From contig CM059585.1 in NCBI GenBank assembly GCA_030407085.1, forward strand, positions 11,649,001-11,713,000: DNA of 64,000 nucleotides, in the 5' to 3' direction. Below are positions 1 to 12,318 of this stretch, piece after piece. Both the position numbers and the translations under genes were made by a program. The notes beneath the pieces are model-generated. The model had not been told where the DNA came from and made no database searches. It was given only the letters and a program-made list of their open reading frames with translations. This stretch comes from Trichopria drosophilae. Taxonomy: Eukaryota; Arthropoda; Insecta; Hymenoptera; Diapriidae. How positions within the stretch are numbered: the stretch's first letter is position 1; each line of letters starts with the position of its first letter.

Positions 1-1396
1 CGTCCCAAAAGTCCAGAATTTGGACACAACTTTCAACGATGTAACTTTTGTTCTAAACAGCGTTAACAAAAATTGAAATAAGTCAAAATCGGTAGATTTG
101 GACCCCCTCTTTCAAATGCCGTGGTCAGAAACGGCCGGAAATTACAGAGAAAAAAGTTATGATCATTTTTTCGAAAAAAATACTGGTTTTTTCGACATTT
201 TTTCCCAATAATTGCGTTTTTTGACATTGAAAAAGGCAGTGCTGATCGTTGCAAAACATACTAATCGCGTCTTTTTGCTCAGACCATTCTTCTCCCGTCG
301 GATTTTTTTCAAAAAACAAAATGGCGGTTTCAAGATGGCGTCTGGAAATTGTAAGTTTGAATTTTCTCGCACAAATATCGATTATTTGAACGTGTAACGG
401 CTCAAATCATGGAGAATTGCAATTAAAAAGTAATTATTATCATTTGTGAATACTTAGACCTATCATGATTCATTCATAATCTCATAACCTCAAATTAATT
501 AGACACAATGGGTTTATACCGATTATTTGTATAATTTTCACAAAATTTTCGACGTTTCCGTAACATTACTTATGTGTGAAATTAAAAATGACCATATACC
601 CTTATTGCCTATTAATTATCGGGTTATAACCTAAAAATTTAGTACAGTTCGACTTTTTTTATTTTTAAAATACTTTTCTTCATTTTTTTTTTATTTTAAT
701 TTTATTACTTTCATTTTTTTTGTATTCAAAACACGTGGAGGCAATGAGGAAATATTTGTTTTTTATTTTTGTGTTTTGTTTTGTATTTTGTAAATCAATA
801 TTGCAGATATTGAAAGTTATATTGCACTATAAGATGTGGGTTGACCTGCGACCTGCAAATTGAGTGAAAATCAGACAAAATATCGATAGTAACCCATTGT
901 ACACGACTAATTTGAGGTTATGAATGAATCATGATAGGACTAAGTATTCACAAATGATAATAATTACTTTTTCATCCCAGTTCTCCGTGATTTGAACCGT
1001 TACGCGGTCAAATAATCAATATTTGTGGGAGAAAATGTAGAATTACAACTTGGAGACGCCATCTTGAAGCCGCCATTTTGTTTTTTGAAAAAAATCCGAC
1101 GGGAGAAAAATGGTCTGAGCAAAAAGACGCGATTAGTACGTTTTGCAATGATCAGCACTGCCCTTTTCAATGTCAAAAAACGCAATTATTGGGAAAAAAC
1201 GTCGAAAAAATCAGTATTTTTTTCGAAAAAATGATCATAACTTTTTTCTCTGAAATTTCCGGCTGATTCTGACCACGGCATTTGAAAGAAGAGGTCCAAA
1301 TCTATCGATTTTGACTTATTTCAATTTTTTTAAACGATGTTTGGAATACAAGTTACATCGTTGAAAGTTGTGTCCAAATTCCGGACTTTTGGGACG
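1..1396. mobile_element. Foldback element with ~500-bp inverted arms (TTAACCC type)
   Basis: Bases 1-505 and about 896-1396 are inverted copies of one another around a ~390-bp loop. The right end reads TTTTGGGACGAAACGGGTTAA (1387-1407), so the element probably ends in CCCGTTTCGTCCC flanked by TTAA, as piggyBac-like elements do. The left terminus would lie just outside the window. The apparent ORFs in the arms mirror each other and are products of the palindrome, not genes. The same right end recurs at about 45845-45865. Each arm carries ATGGCG motifs. Non-autonomous; no transposase seen. Confidence 0.85.
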
Positions 1397-1490
1397 AAAC
1401 GGGTTAAACCGAAACTTACCAAAAAGAGTAGAATTGACTGATGTTTTGTCATTTCTGTAATCAAAACTGACACCCACTACACACTGTATA

Positions 1491-1688
1491 CAGTAGGACC
1501 TCTCTTATTCTAATTGCCTTTCTTATTCTAATCGTTCCCCCACTATCACACAAAAAGTCAACGAAAAATATTGTCCACGAATCACAAGCTCGCAAGCAAA
1601 GTAAGTGGGGGTAAGGGGAAAATTAGAATAAGAGAGGTCGGCGCCATCTTGAAAAACTTTACTAATTAGAATAAGAAAGGTCCTACTG
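1491..1688. mobile_element. pogo-like MITE, CTTATTCTAAT family
   Basis: A 198-bp element with inverted ends CAGTAGGACCTCTCTTATTC and its complement, flanked by TA on both sides (1489-1490 and 1689-1690). The inner motif CTTATTCTAAT is repeated just inside the terminal repeat. A GCGCCATCTTGAAAA block lies near the right end. Copies of the same family are at 19367-19584 and 37359-37579. TA duplication with a CAGT terminus is typical of pogo/Tc1-mariner elements; no coding capacity. Confidence 0.85.
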
Positions 1689-1839
1689 TATATGACGTTC
1701 TGTTATTGTAAAGGTGCGTATTCTCACCTACTACCACTACTGGATCATATATGTACAAAAAAAATTATTGACAAACGTGGTAATGGATCATATGTGTAAA
1801 TTTTGCAATAACTTTTACAATTCTTAATGAATTTGCATG

Positions 1840-2330
1840 AAACTTCGTATACCAAGATATTTTGGGTCGCTGAATCCGAATCTGTCGTCAAAATGGGAAA
1901 ATTCAAAATGGCGGCTGTAATTTGCTAAATTTATTAAAATGTGCGGCGCACATTTTTCTTTATACGGAAAACAGCTGAAAATTGTTACTCGGGGGTTTTC
2001 GGGGTCGCTGATTACGAATCTGAAGTTAGATTTTGAAAATTCAAAATGGCGGATCCAAGATGGCCGACCGAAATGCGAAAAATTACCCAAACTTTATGAA
2101 ACTGGGTTCTCGGGGCCGCTGATTACGAATCTGAAATTAGATTTTGAAAATTCAAAATGTCGGTTCCAAGATGGCCGACATAAATGTACAAAATTTACTT
2201 GATTTTAATGAAAGTTGGTACTCGGGAATTTTTTGGGTCGCCGATTACGAATTTGAAGTCAGATTTTGTAAATTCAAAATGGTGGATCCAAGATGGCCGA
2301 CATAAATGTGAAATATTACTTGATTTTTTA
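1840..2330 (+). repeat. ATGGCGG-module tandem array
   Basis: About four degenerate units of roughly 120-130 bp. Each contains a GGTCGCTGATTACGAATCTG-like block, then TTCAAAATGGCGGATCCAAG and a second ATGGC. The ORFs on both strands here arise from the repeat. The same module appears at about 5.7, 22.4, 24.7, 43, 50.4, 54, 56.7 and 60.5-61.6 kb. Confidence 0.8.
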
Positions 2331-2346
2331 AATGATTAATTAAATG

Positions 2347-2590
2347 TTAAATGATATATTTTAGGAAGAAATGGAACCCGTGTTTCACCGTTTTTCGATA
2401 TCTTAAGTACAGGGCTCTACCACTTCTGGCACTTTTTTTTTTTAAACAGCTACCATTGAAGTGGTTAATAAAAAAATGTTCGATTTCTCTACGTTTAAAA
2501 AGATTGTTTTCTGATGCTAAGATTTTAACTTTAGAATAATCAAAGTCGTGTCCTGTTTCCAATCTATGTTTTGCGAGCACAAAACTTTAC
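2347..2590 (-). pseudogene. Penelope-like retroelement fragment (GIY-YIG region)
   Basis: A minus-strand reading frame of about 77 codons begins LAKHRLETGHDFDY and continues through a KILASE block followed by KRREIEHF. The spacing H-(x)n-TGH-x-FD, K-IL-x-x-E and R-x-x-E resembles the C-terminal GIY-YIG nuclease region of Penelope-like elements. Sequence beyond the block is lysine-rich and unrelated. No reverse transcriptase remains, so this is a dead 3' fragment. It could instead be another domesticated GIY-YIG piece; moderate confidence. Confidence 0.55.
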
Positions 2591-2710
2591 TTTGACTAGC
2601 AAATTCATGTAAATAACAAACAAATGATGGAAATGGGAAATCATTAAATTACAGAGGGAAAAATTATTGTACACATTAATTTTTCATTACGAATCAGTCA
2701 TTTTCATTAG

Positions 2711-4337
2711 TTATACAGTAGTTTGAATAAGTCCCAAACGACCCGTTATCATCCACTGTGGATCTTCGCTCTTCAGTATCTCCGCTTTCCCCACCGGTAA
2801 TCCAGCGCACAAATCAGCCTTCAACGTCCGTAAACTTACAATATTCATCGGTCGAAACTCACGAAGTGCTGTAAGAAAATCTGTAGTATATTCCCAGTTT
2901 ATATCACCCAGTAATTTACGATAATTTAAATCGCCTTTGAAGATCACCAACTGCGCATCGGAGAGTTTCGAGAAGAGAGTGGGACATTTACTTTTCATTT
3001 CGGAGTAATCGTAAGGTTCGGTCCAAAATGATTCTTCCTGTAAACCAAAATTATTAATATTTAAAATGTTAACAATTAGAACATATTTTACCTCTAAGGT
3101 CCAAACTCCGGTGTGTAAATACTTTTTACATAAGCTTCCGAAGTCTTTTAAACAATCTTTCTTAGAATTCATCAAAGCTTCTATTAACCAATGGAAATCT
3201 GGTACTGTGACATCGCTGACGAACCAGGGATATCGCTTGACATAAAACCTTATTTTACTAGCTAAATTATTTGATATTATGTACACTGCTAAACATAAAT
3301 CTGTAAATAATTCGTAACCAGCGTTATCACAAACGATATCGATAGAACTTTTGTCTTCGTGTTGCCGATTGATGTGTTCCCAAACAAGTTGAGATTGGTC
3401 GATGATTATCTCTTTATCTAACGACTCTAATATTTGTAGCGGATCATCAGTTTTTTCCGAAACGGTACCAGCGCTCAACGACAAGTCGCACCTTCAAAGA
3501 AAATTAATTTCAGTGCAATACGAAAGGGACGATAATAAAGTTTTTACCTGTTACCCCACAAATCGAGTTTGAGCAGTTCGATAAAATGTTTTTGCTGCTC
3601 CACCGCAGAAAGATTATTCGATTTTAGTAACTGCGCTATCTTTTCGATTATACATGTCATACTATCTACCGCTGCGTAAAAACTTTCTTGTTTTTGACTT
3701 TCGAAAGGATCGTAACACTTTAACGTTTTCCTACAAATAGTTGAATTTAGAAATGTTCGAGTACAAGTTAAAATTTAAATCTTACGTTAATAAAAATTCT
3801 TGCGCTATTCTGCGGTACATGTAACACTCGACGTACAACCACCTGGAATTGAACCATGACGGAACTTGACATTCAATTTCTGTTTCTTTTTCTAAGAAAT
3901 TGTTCCATATGTCAACGTCTTGACTGTCAGGTTCGGAAGTTAACGGAAGTATTGGTTTATTCGTTACTAATTCGTTTTTTAATTTACTAATGGCCCCGAT
4001 TACGTGTTTAATTTCTTCTACTGCTTCCTAAAATTAAATTACATTGCGAGTTTTGTCGAAACATTTTAAATATTGAACTTACAGTTCCGTATTTTGTAAC
4101 GATATCATCTTTGTGTCGACTTAAGGTATCTACTATCCGTGTCAGTATAACTGGCAATCGGTCTTTGATTGTTGCATAAGCGAAACTCCTTTAAACAAAA
4201 GCAGTTTTATTGTACTGTAAACATTTGTGGTTTGAATGATAACCTAACCTTTTGTACCTCCCGGAGAGAAATGCTCCGAAAGGTGGTTCGATATCTTCTA
4301 ATCCTTGAATATCCTCAGAGTTTGTTCTTTGTGTCAT
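2711..4337 (-). CDS. ARMT1: ARMT1 / DUF89 damage-control phosphatase, 448 aa, six exons
   Basis: Exons on the minus strand are 4337-4249, 4188-4083, 4027-3786, 3730-3548, 3491-3092 and 3037-2711. All borders are GT/AG and phases close to 1347 nt including the stop. The start ATG (4337) opens MTQRTNSEDIQG. Human ARMT1 is about the same length. Family features seen: the RSFAYATIKDRLP block near the N-terminus, metal-site DNAGYE (D262-E267), FVSDVT with D300, and FKGDLNYRKL (373-382). DUF89 proteins are Mn/Ni-dependent phosphatases that clear reactive sugar phosphates; ARMT1 was also reported as a glutamate carboxyl methyltransferase acting on PCNA. Expected in cytosol or nucleus. The gene looks intact. 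Intron 5 (3038-3091) is only 54 nt and has no in-frame stop. Confidence 0.95.
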
Positions 4338-4979
4338 TTCTATAAATTTTTTGTTTCAATTATGACGAAGACAAAATATCTTATCGGTCAATTAGTAAAG
4401 GTCAATAGGTCAGTTATTTAATTTATGTTAACAAAAATTGGTACAATTTTGTGGATGACGTAAACATTTTGAATGACATTTCATATATTTATTTATTATC
4501 CCTGACATTTGCAAGGGAAAATTTATTCGTATTGATACATGATTAAGTAATTTCTTACTACCTGTGAAGATTATTCAGAAATTGATATGAGCTTGATATT
4601 TTTTGGTCCACTGATGTTGAATGCAACTTATCATGCAAGCTACAAAAGTTCCAAAAGATGTACAAAATTTTAATTCTCTTGATTTTGGATGTTATGATTA
4701 TTTTGGTTGATTGGTAGTGGAGCTTTTTTTAGTTCCGGCCGAAATAACTAGATGGCGCCCAGGTCCAAATTTAAATTTGTTGCAAGATGGCTGACATGTG
4801 TTGCCAATAAAAATACTATTCGTTTAAATTTGTTTTTGAGATTTGTTTCAGTGGTGATATAAAAAAATCCTGGACTTTGATATAATTTGACAAGAATAAT
4901 CTTTACGGAGTGTTTATATCCACGTACGGTTTCCTATATCATGCATGAGTGGAAGAGAGACGGTTGCGACAAAAGTTTA
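4338..4979. other. ARMT1 upstream flank
   Basis: AT-rich sequence with no credible gene. At 4735-4800 there is a degenerate ATGGCGCC / AAGATGGCTGAC pair related to the ATGGCGG module. The ARMT1 promoter should lie in the first few hundred bases, but I recognise no core element. Confidence 0.5.
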
Positions 4980-7047
4980 CACTGTAAAAAATGGTTTCGT
5001 AAAATCACAGCACAAGTGTAAAATTACACACCCGAGTTACCACTCTGAATGGTGTAAAAGTACAAAATCACTAGTATTTTTACACCAAAACTGTAATAGC
5101 AATACAAATATTGTGAAATTGTCACTCTGAGAGTAGGTTATATAAATTACCACTTCTGAGAGCAGTAATTTTACACTTTTTTAAATTACATCTGACAATG
5201 TTAAAAATACAATTTCTCTAGTAATATTTTCCATTCCGCGCGTGACCCGGGCAGCCATCATTGATGTTTATATACTTGTTTGAATTTCTCGTAAAGATTT
5301 CGGTTATTTGTTATGTGAAGATATTTTTTATCTCATCAAACTTGTGCAGAGGTAATGGGCATTATTCTAGAACTTTTAAACTTTGAGGTTGAAGAAAATT
5401 GCATTTTTTTTTTAGGCACATTCATGAAATTAATTTTATTGGCTTTAGAATTGATGAAATGACAGGAAAAACCTTGCGTGACTCATTTATACACAATGTA
5501 TTTTTTTGTTTAATGTAACATGTTACGTTACTCGTAAAATTAGTTTTTAGTTTTGTAACGTTTAATATACATAAAAAATTCAGTTCTTTTGCTTATGGCC
5601 TAATTTTTAGAAGCTAGTAAATAAAATTAAACGTCTAGTTAATAGTTATTCAAATTTAAAATAATGGATTAAATATGGCGGACTATTTTTACAAAATTTC
5701 TTTGATTTTTATAAAATTTGATATGTTAGGGTTTTTGAGGCCACTGATTACAAATCCAAAGTCAGTTTTCATTAAAATTTGAAATCCAAATACATGATTT
5801 AACATTAAGGATACTAAAAAATTAAAACGATTTTTAAAGAATAATCATTTTATTATTGTCAAAAAGTGTGTTTTTTGTTGTATTAAAAAAAAAACACAAA
5901 AGTTATAAATACTTTAATAACATAGGAGAAAAGATCACAATGATTCCAAAGTACTTAGAAGCTAAATTGTCAACTAGAAAAAAAAAGTTATCTCGCAAGT
6001 TTGAAGGTATATAATTTTATTCCTCAGTGAGGCACATCATTAAGTTAAGGATTTTTCATTTGTTTACATACCCAAATACTTCCACAAAAAACCACAGACC
6101 ATAAAAAAAAAGGTTCCAAAAGTTTCAGTGTTAAAACTGAAAAAATGTAGCGAGTGTCGCGCACCAAAAATAGGCAAATTCACTGCTTTTATTTACTCTC
6201 ATTGTTTTCTACATATCTGTAATTAGTAATAAACACTTATTACATGTAAAACAAACAAAAATTTGTTGATCTGTAGTGTTGTAAAGTTATATTTAAAATT
6301 TTGAAGGTATCATAATGAGCGACAACATAAAGTTTAAAAATTCTAGAACAATGCCCATATATCATATGCTACATATTTATTTGACCATGAAGTTTCTTTA
6401 CAAGTATATTGAGGTTAAGTTTGATGGATTTATTTGTAAAAGTGTACACATTACTTCCTAAACTACAAACTGTTAAAGCGAGTGAAGTTTTATGAACCAA
6501 ATTTATTGTAAAGTGACTATTTACATGTATTGTTTATTGTCATTAAATGCAAAACTATATACGAATCATTGTTTGTCAGGTTGAATTTTATATTACAAAT
6601 GCTATTGTATGATAAATAATAAATATTAAAACATTTCTAAAAACTATTTAATTAATTCTTAAACTAATTGCAATATTTTTTACATTCACAAAAAAAACAT
6701 TGCAATGCATATATTATATTATATAATACAATTCAGTATTTAATACATATATACTGCACGCACCAAATGTGTATTTAACCTAAAAAATGTGAAAAATTCA
6801 CCGATATTGTAATTTTATCACAGCACTGTAATTTCACTATAATGGTGTGATTTTACTATAAACACAGTAATTTTACTACATTAATTGTAAATTCTAACCT
6901 GCAATTTCAAGTCTGTTGACAATCGCTGTAAATTTACATATTTGCTGTAATATTTACAACTTTCTAGGGATTTTACTGCTCTCAGACTAGGTTATACAGA
7001 TTACCTACTCTTAGAGTAGTAATTTCACACAATCTTTTTTTACAGTG
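4980..7047. mobile_element. CACTG-ended element with GTAATTTTAC-rich ends
   Basis: Ends are CACTGTAAAAAATGG (4980) and TTTTTTTACAGTG (to 7047), inverted. The outer ~250 bp at each side are crowded with short GTAAAATTAC / GTAATTTTAC-like motifs in both orientations, and the GAGAGTAG..TAATTT block near 5130-5170 is mirrored near 6985-7025. The ~1.5-kb interior is AT-rich and non-coding; an ATGGCGG unit lies at about 5660-5790. The superfamily is not assigned. A second copy begins 4 bp after this one ends. Confidence 0.7.
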
Positions 7048-7051
7048 TATA

Positions 7052-8390
7052 CACTGTAAAAAATGTAACTGAAATTTACAATTTTGTTGTGATTTTCATG
7101 CCTAAAAATATTGTGATATTCCCACGTTAAACGTTGTAAATTTCCTACGGGAGGTTAGGAATTTCAGAACGATTTGTAAATTCCCTACACTGAACCCGGT
7201 AACATGTCAACGCGACGTTTATGTAACGTTATATTTAGGGTGAATGTCGTACTTCAAAAACGTGTCGGATGCGACATTATTTTTAAAAATTTTCAATTTA
7301 GAGTAGAGAAATATGAAACAAGTAAATTATTGTAATCTTACATTTTATACAATTATATATACTGGAAAGTGGACGAAGAGTAATTTCATTTTTTCTTATT
7401 TATAACCTCTAAATTGACAATTTAAAAAAATAACGTCACATCTGAAACGTTTTTGATGTGGGACATTCACTCAAAATGTAACGTTACATAAACGTCGCTG
7501 TGACAACATGTTTACCGGGAAGGTGGTAAATTTACAACGCGACGCGTTTTTCCCACACTAAAAAATCCCTTTGTAAAATTACTAGGGATTTGTAAAATTA
7601 AACTACGGTTTTACTAGCGTGAAAATGTAATATCCCAATTTGGCTAGGTATTTTACCAGTGCAATAGTAACATTTCACAAAAGTTGTAAAATTGCTATTC
7701 CCACACTTGGTCGTAAAAATTACCTATTCTGAGAGCAATAATTTTACTATTTTCAGAATTGTATTTTATAAAGTAAAATTCAACTCGAGATTGTAAATTG
7801 ACGCTCGCAGTAGCAAAAGTGCTATAGAGAGACTCAAAGCGCAAAGAGACTGAATCAAATAAGAAAAGAATTGTACAAAATTAAAGTTGCAAAGTTTAAT
7901 TGCAAGATTTAAAACTGATGGTAATGTATTTATTTATTTACTTATTAATAAACGGCCTAACGGCCTTTATAGAAAAAAGTAAAAGAAAAACATGCCATGA
8001 AAGAGAAATAAAATAAAGTATTTAATACAATCCTTACACATATGCACTATATAATTTTATTTACCATGCTATCCTTTTCCCAACAATATTTTTCAAGTTT
8101 TACAGGTTAACCATGAAAATACTGAAATGTACAAAAGATTAGATAATTCCTCACATGAAATGTCCGAAAATATAAAATGTGTAAAATTACAAGGCAAATT
8201 GTAATTTTACTCAAGCGCTTGTTAATTCAACCAGAAAACTATAATTTTACAACGCTGTTGTAAATTTTAACTTGGTATTTCAAGTTATGTAAAATTACTA
8301 TCCGCCTATGTAAATTTACAAGCGCGGTAGTAATTTCACAAATTGCCTAGGGATTTTACTGCTCTCAAAGTAGTAATTTTACAACGCTAC
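7052..8390. mobile_element. Second CACTG-ended element, right end lost
   Basis: Begins CACTGTAAAAAATGTAACTG directly after the first copy. The same GTAATTTTAC-type motifs run through 7060-7200, 7520-7800 and 8180-8390. The subterminal block GGGATTTTACTGCTCTCA recurs at 8350, where the first copy has it at 6968, but the terminal ACAGTG is missing. A separate foldback (7195-7519) interrupts the left part. Confidence 0.6.
7195..7519. mobile_element. Foldback MITE (CCCGGTAACATGT arms)
   Basis: A 325-bp palindrome. The left arm starts CCCGGTAACATGTCAACG and the right arm ends CATGTTTACCGGG. Arms of about 115 bp include AACGTTACATAAACGTCG and its complement. It is nested within the CACTG-ended element. 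Confidence 0.8.
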
Positions 8391-8431
8391 CAAAGAATTT
8401 CATGCAACTGCATAACAAAAATTCACAATTA

Positions 8432-9011
8432 CAGTGGCCCTCCCCTTATTTTAACTTTTCGAGTCAAGGAAGATGGCGGCTTCTTCCCTTATTTTACCGC
8501 TTCCCCTCATCCTCACCACTGGCAGTATGAGAGAATAAAAACAGAGAAAGGAGATATAGTGGCGTCTTTCTTCACCTGTATACGCAAGCGCAAACAGCAG
8601 TCCGCACTCTTAATACAGTAGGACCCCGCTGGATTGGCACTCCGTTGGATTGTCGGGATTCAGTCCCGCTGGCTTGGCACTTCTCGGAATCCCTTCACGC
8701 CTCTAGTTAGTCATACGCATCGGTTTGGAGTTACAATATGAAGCAGAGATATTGTCTGTGATTGGTCATGAACGTCACGTGATTACGGCGTAGAGGTGGT
8801 AGCGATGCTTTCCCTATTGCCGACAGTCCAGTGGGGTTTGCGGGGAAGACTCGGCACCGACCGTGACAATCCAGCGGGGTTCTACTGTACTTTCAAATGG
8901 CGAATGGTGGGGGAACTCACGAGGGGAAGAAGTTAACATAACGGACGAAAGAAAGTTAAAATAAAGGACGCAGTTAAAATAATAGGAGTTAAAATAAGGG
9001 GAGGGCCACTG
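8432..9011. mobile_element. pogo-like MITE, CTTATTTTAAC family, with nested insertion
   Basis: Ends CAGTGGCCCTCCCCTTATTT and its complement, flanked by TA at 8430-8431 and 9012-9013. The motif TTATTTTAACT (or AGTTAAAATAA) is repeated several times inside each end. The element is split by another MITE at 8616-8887. A solo copy in inverse orientation is at 38667-38928. It includes GAAGATGGCGGCTTC, a YY1/Pho-like core. Confidence 0.85.
8616..8887. mobile_element. pogo-like MITE, CCGCTGGATTGGC family
   Basis: Ends CAGTAGGACCCCGCTGGATT and AATCCAGCGGGGTTCTACTG, flanked by TA (8614-8615, 8888-8889). The inner motif CCGCTGGATTGGCAC is iterated at the left end with variants. Nested in the 8432-9011 MITE. 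The right half of a relative remains at 9366-9440. Confidence 0.85.
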
Positions 9012-9365
9012 TACCATAAACGACCCAGCACGTGTAAAAACATTCCGATCGAAATAATACAATACAAACTCGATAAGACGTCACTGCGTTAATACATACG
9101 TCACTCCGGAACGATATAGTCCAGTCACTATGTACATTTGAAAAAGACAAAATTCCTAGTAGCAATTTTTTTTTTTTTTAGGTTTTAGGGGACATCGAGA
9201 AAAGCTTAACTCTCATTTTTCAGCACCTGAGAGCGCGTGCTTCTTTTGCTAGACTAAAAAACGTAAAAAAATCGTTTTTTTGGCGATAACTCGGGTTCTA
9301 ATAAGGCAAAATACTTTTATAATAGCTCATTTTAACGGGTTTTTCCCGCTCTACAAATTATCCCG

Positions 9366-9440
9366 GGGAAGGGATTCCGAGAAGTGCCAATCCAGCGGGG
9401 TGCCAATCCAGCGCGGCGCCGATCCAGCGGGGTTCTACTG
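9366..9440. mobile_element. Truncated pogo-like MITE end
   Basis: Contains three tandem copies of a CCAATCCAGCG-like motif followed by GGGGTTCTACTG and TA (9441-9442). It matches the terminal structure of the 8616-8887 element. The other end is missing. Between 9014 and 9365 I see nothing further. Confidence 0.7.
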
Positions 9441-9442
9441 TA

Positions 9443-10106
9443 TATATGATGCCGCATCAAGAATAATCTTTAATTACATACCTCTAAACTCCTGTACATC
9501 GAACATTTCAATTGTTGCGGATAATAAAGCTGTGGAAAAATGAAATATTGAAATTCAGTTACAACAGTCCATTATCTTTTTATTTAGCTGCAGAAACAAG
9601 TCGTCGAAAGGAAAAATAAAATTTCGAATAAAGACAAGAAGATTCCCGAACTGATTCGCATGAAATTGACACTGATATGTACAATGAATATGAATAGGAC
9701 AGCGTTTCGAAATAGGTTCAATTAAATTTTGTACAAACACAAATAATCGCATTATAACGACGGCTAAATTACAAAAACAGACCATTGAAAGTCTTTGGCA
9801 GTTTAAGAACAAAGCATGACGATGACGATAAATACGATACGATGTGTACATAATAAAGAAAACCAAAGATTAAAGCAATCGTATCTGTATTAGTCCATCA
9901 TGAAGTTTCATTTTAAGAAATGTGTACCAAAATACGACGTGAACACAATCGTTATATTAGTCATGTCCGATATATATCTAATCGAGCATTTAAAAAAAGG
10001 ATCGAAAAGATTTTTAGTCGTACTTAATTACACTTCGCTTACGAACACTAAAAATCCGCCACTTTTGATATTTACTCACATAAACGGAAAAAGTTTTATC
10101 GGAAAC
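9443..10106. other. FBXO42 3' flank / probable 3' UTR
   Basis: Sequence downstream of the FBXO42 stop codon (minus strand). No coding region is supported; short ORFs here lack codon structure or family similarity. Probably contains the 3' UTR and polyadenylation site, not resolved. Confidence 0.45.
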
Positions 10107-11860
10107 TTAAATAACGTAGCGCGGTGGGTTGATAAAATGAAGATCATTGTACACTTGCGAGTCGTCGATGTCAGTATGACCGAACAAAGTAGTCTGTTCT
10201 TTTCGTATGCCTCCGAACACAATAAGTTCACCCCTGCCGAGCACCAGGGAATACAGAATACGTTCGTCGGGACCGCCTTGATCGTTCTGTTTAAGCGACA
10301 CCCACGAAGCTGAACAATCGTCGCCTAATAAATTTCCTATATCCAACACAAATATGGCCAGTGTGTTCTCCGTCTTCTTCGGAGCTTTCTGTCGAAACTT
10401 TCTACTCCGTAACTTCTCTTCCATTCGTCGTAGCGACTCCAATTGTTTTTGTCGATTGGCAGTCGAGCTGGCTCGTATCGGTTCGTCCCGGAATGCTGCC
10501 ATGCTGAGTGTTCCGTGGTGGCATACTGGCAGCGAGCGAGCCACCACTGGATTCGGCGGTAATGGACAAGGATTTCGAGCTGCTACTGACCTCGGCAGCG
10601 AACCTCTTCGGCCATTGATATTTTCATCTCTATCCACCTCTCGAACACCTTGTCTACAAAATTTAGAACATTAACATACAGAAAAATGTCTGTAAGGTTA
10701 GTACGAACCTTTCAAAAATTGGAACCGCTGGATTTCGAGGGTTTGGAGGCGGAGTATTTTGTTGATAGGTGTTTTTCGCTAAGGAAATACTCATTTCACT
10801 CGTTTGCATCTGTCGCTTTTGTCTACTCAACACAATGATGTAATTTCCTACCTGTAAAATGTATATTCTTGAAAATTTACATTTCTATTTCTTAAAAAGG
10901 TTCGGTTATACCTTACAAGCTTGATGACACCAAATTTGGGTCGGTGCACATTCGGTATGACGTATATTAACCTTTTTCCAGAGCCACGTTGGGCTCTCCA
11001 TCGTCAATAACCAAGCGTCATTCATCGCATCGTTCGGACCGGTACATCCTCCTGTTTTTCAAATTCGTAATTAAAACGAACGGAATAAGTTACGAAAAAA
11101 CTTACCGAGTATTAGAAGATGTTTATCCCCCAACGGAATTTGTGATTGACCATAACGAGGTAAAGGCTTCAAGGTCGATGTTGCTTGTTTGCGCCAACAA
11201 TACGTATCGAGATTCAAGCACCATATATCGTTGGAACTGTTCCAAAAAATTTAATTCTTTCAAACTGATTAATTAAAATTACCGAGTACTTTTTACCTGT
11301 AACCGTTCGATACACCGCCGAAAACAACCATAAAGTTCTTGTGAATGGAAGCGGAATGTGCCGATGTCGGTGGTGGAGATTGTAACGGGGCAGTAACTAC
11401 GCTCCATCGATTCGATTCAATGGAATATACATGTAGTTCATTAAACAGCTTCCGTTGCTAAAAACGTATCGCAATTACGACTTATTCCGATTAAAGAAAA
11501 AATAACGACAAACCTGATGAACTGGATATGGGGAAGGGTGCGACCATCCTCCGAAAAGAATGAAACTTTTGTTGTAGTACAACATTGTAGCGCACGCTTT
11601 CGGAGACGGATAACTTCCCATTGTAATCGGTCGCACCCATCGTCTCGTATCTAGATCCAACCGCCATAGATCGTTGAAAGTAGTGCTAGTGGCTGTGCAA
11701 CCACCGAACACGTACATGGAATTTTCGTATGTACATGCTGAATGCGAGTGCCTTTTACCGATAGTCTGTGTCCAGTTTTGGCAGGTCCTCCAAGAGTTCC
11801 AAAATAACGATCCGAACGCCACGGATTTTTGAAAATGAGCTTTGCTATGTTCGATCACAT
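10107..11860 (-). CDS. FBXO42: FBXO42 exons 2-7: Kelch repeats and C-terminus
   Basis: Minus-strand exons 11860-11514, 11457-11297, 11236-11106, 11051-10912, 10851-10709 and 10653-10107. With exon 1 they give 1593 nt, 530 aa plus TAA, with all phases closing. Kelch landmarks: HSHSACTYENSMYVFGGC, NDLWRLDLDTRRW, YPSPKACATMLYY, FILFGGWSHPSPYP, FMVVFGGVSNG, LGGCTGPNDAMNDAW and WCHQACK. The last exon carries the conserved C-terminal blade FVLDIG...GRGELIVFGG (about residue 488 onward). Human FBXO42 (JFK) is a substrate receptor of an SCF ubiquitin ligase and is about 190 residues longer; the difference lies mostly in the low-complexity middle. Introns 2-6 are about 55-60 nt. Intact. Confidence 0.95.
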
Positions 11861-11908
11861 CTACAGAATGGAATCGATGTTAGGTGGTATACTACTTAAG
11901 AATATTTA

Positions 11909-12318
11909 CCCTGGCGAAAAAATCAGATTCAAAAGGAATGACTTTCGTTCCGTCTTAGTCCGTTTCATGCCGTAATCTGTCCAATCCTGGCCATTCCTGT
12001 CGAATGACTCAGGATTCGTTAGGATTGAACTCACGGAATGAAACGGACTGCAAATCGAGTGAGAATAACCGAAGACTCGTTTGGATTGAAATGGAGGAAT
12101 GAAACGGATTGCAAATATGATTCGGAATGACTCAGGATTCGTTCGGATCAAAATCGAAGAATGGAGCGGTTTACATTTGTGTGTCGGAATGACTGAGGAT
12201 GAAAACGGATAGAATTTTCCGGTATAGCATGGCTTGGAACGGAATGACAAAGTGACCCGGATTAAATTCGGATTAAACAGGGGACAGATTAAATTCCTAT
12301 CCGGAACTTTCGCCAGGG
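11909..12318. mobile_element. CCCTGGCGAAA MITE with subterminal repeats
   Basis: Inverted ends CCCTGGCGAAA (11909) and TTTCGCCAGGG (12318), flanked by TA. The interior has four to five degenerate ~75-bp units built on GGAATGACTCAGGATTCGTT and GGAATGAAACGGATTGCAAA. It lies in FBXO42 intron 1, its near end only 48 bp from the exon 2 acceptor. No transposase; superfamily not assigned. Confidence 0.8.

Noticed and set aside
1000..1266. Mirror ORFs of 61-69 codons in the 1-1.4 kb region
   Set aside because: They are translations of the two arms of the foldback and have the same sequence on opposite strands; not genes.
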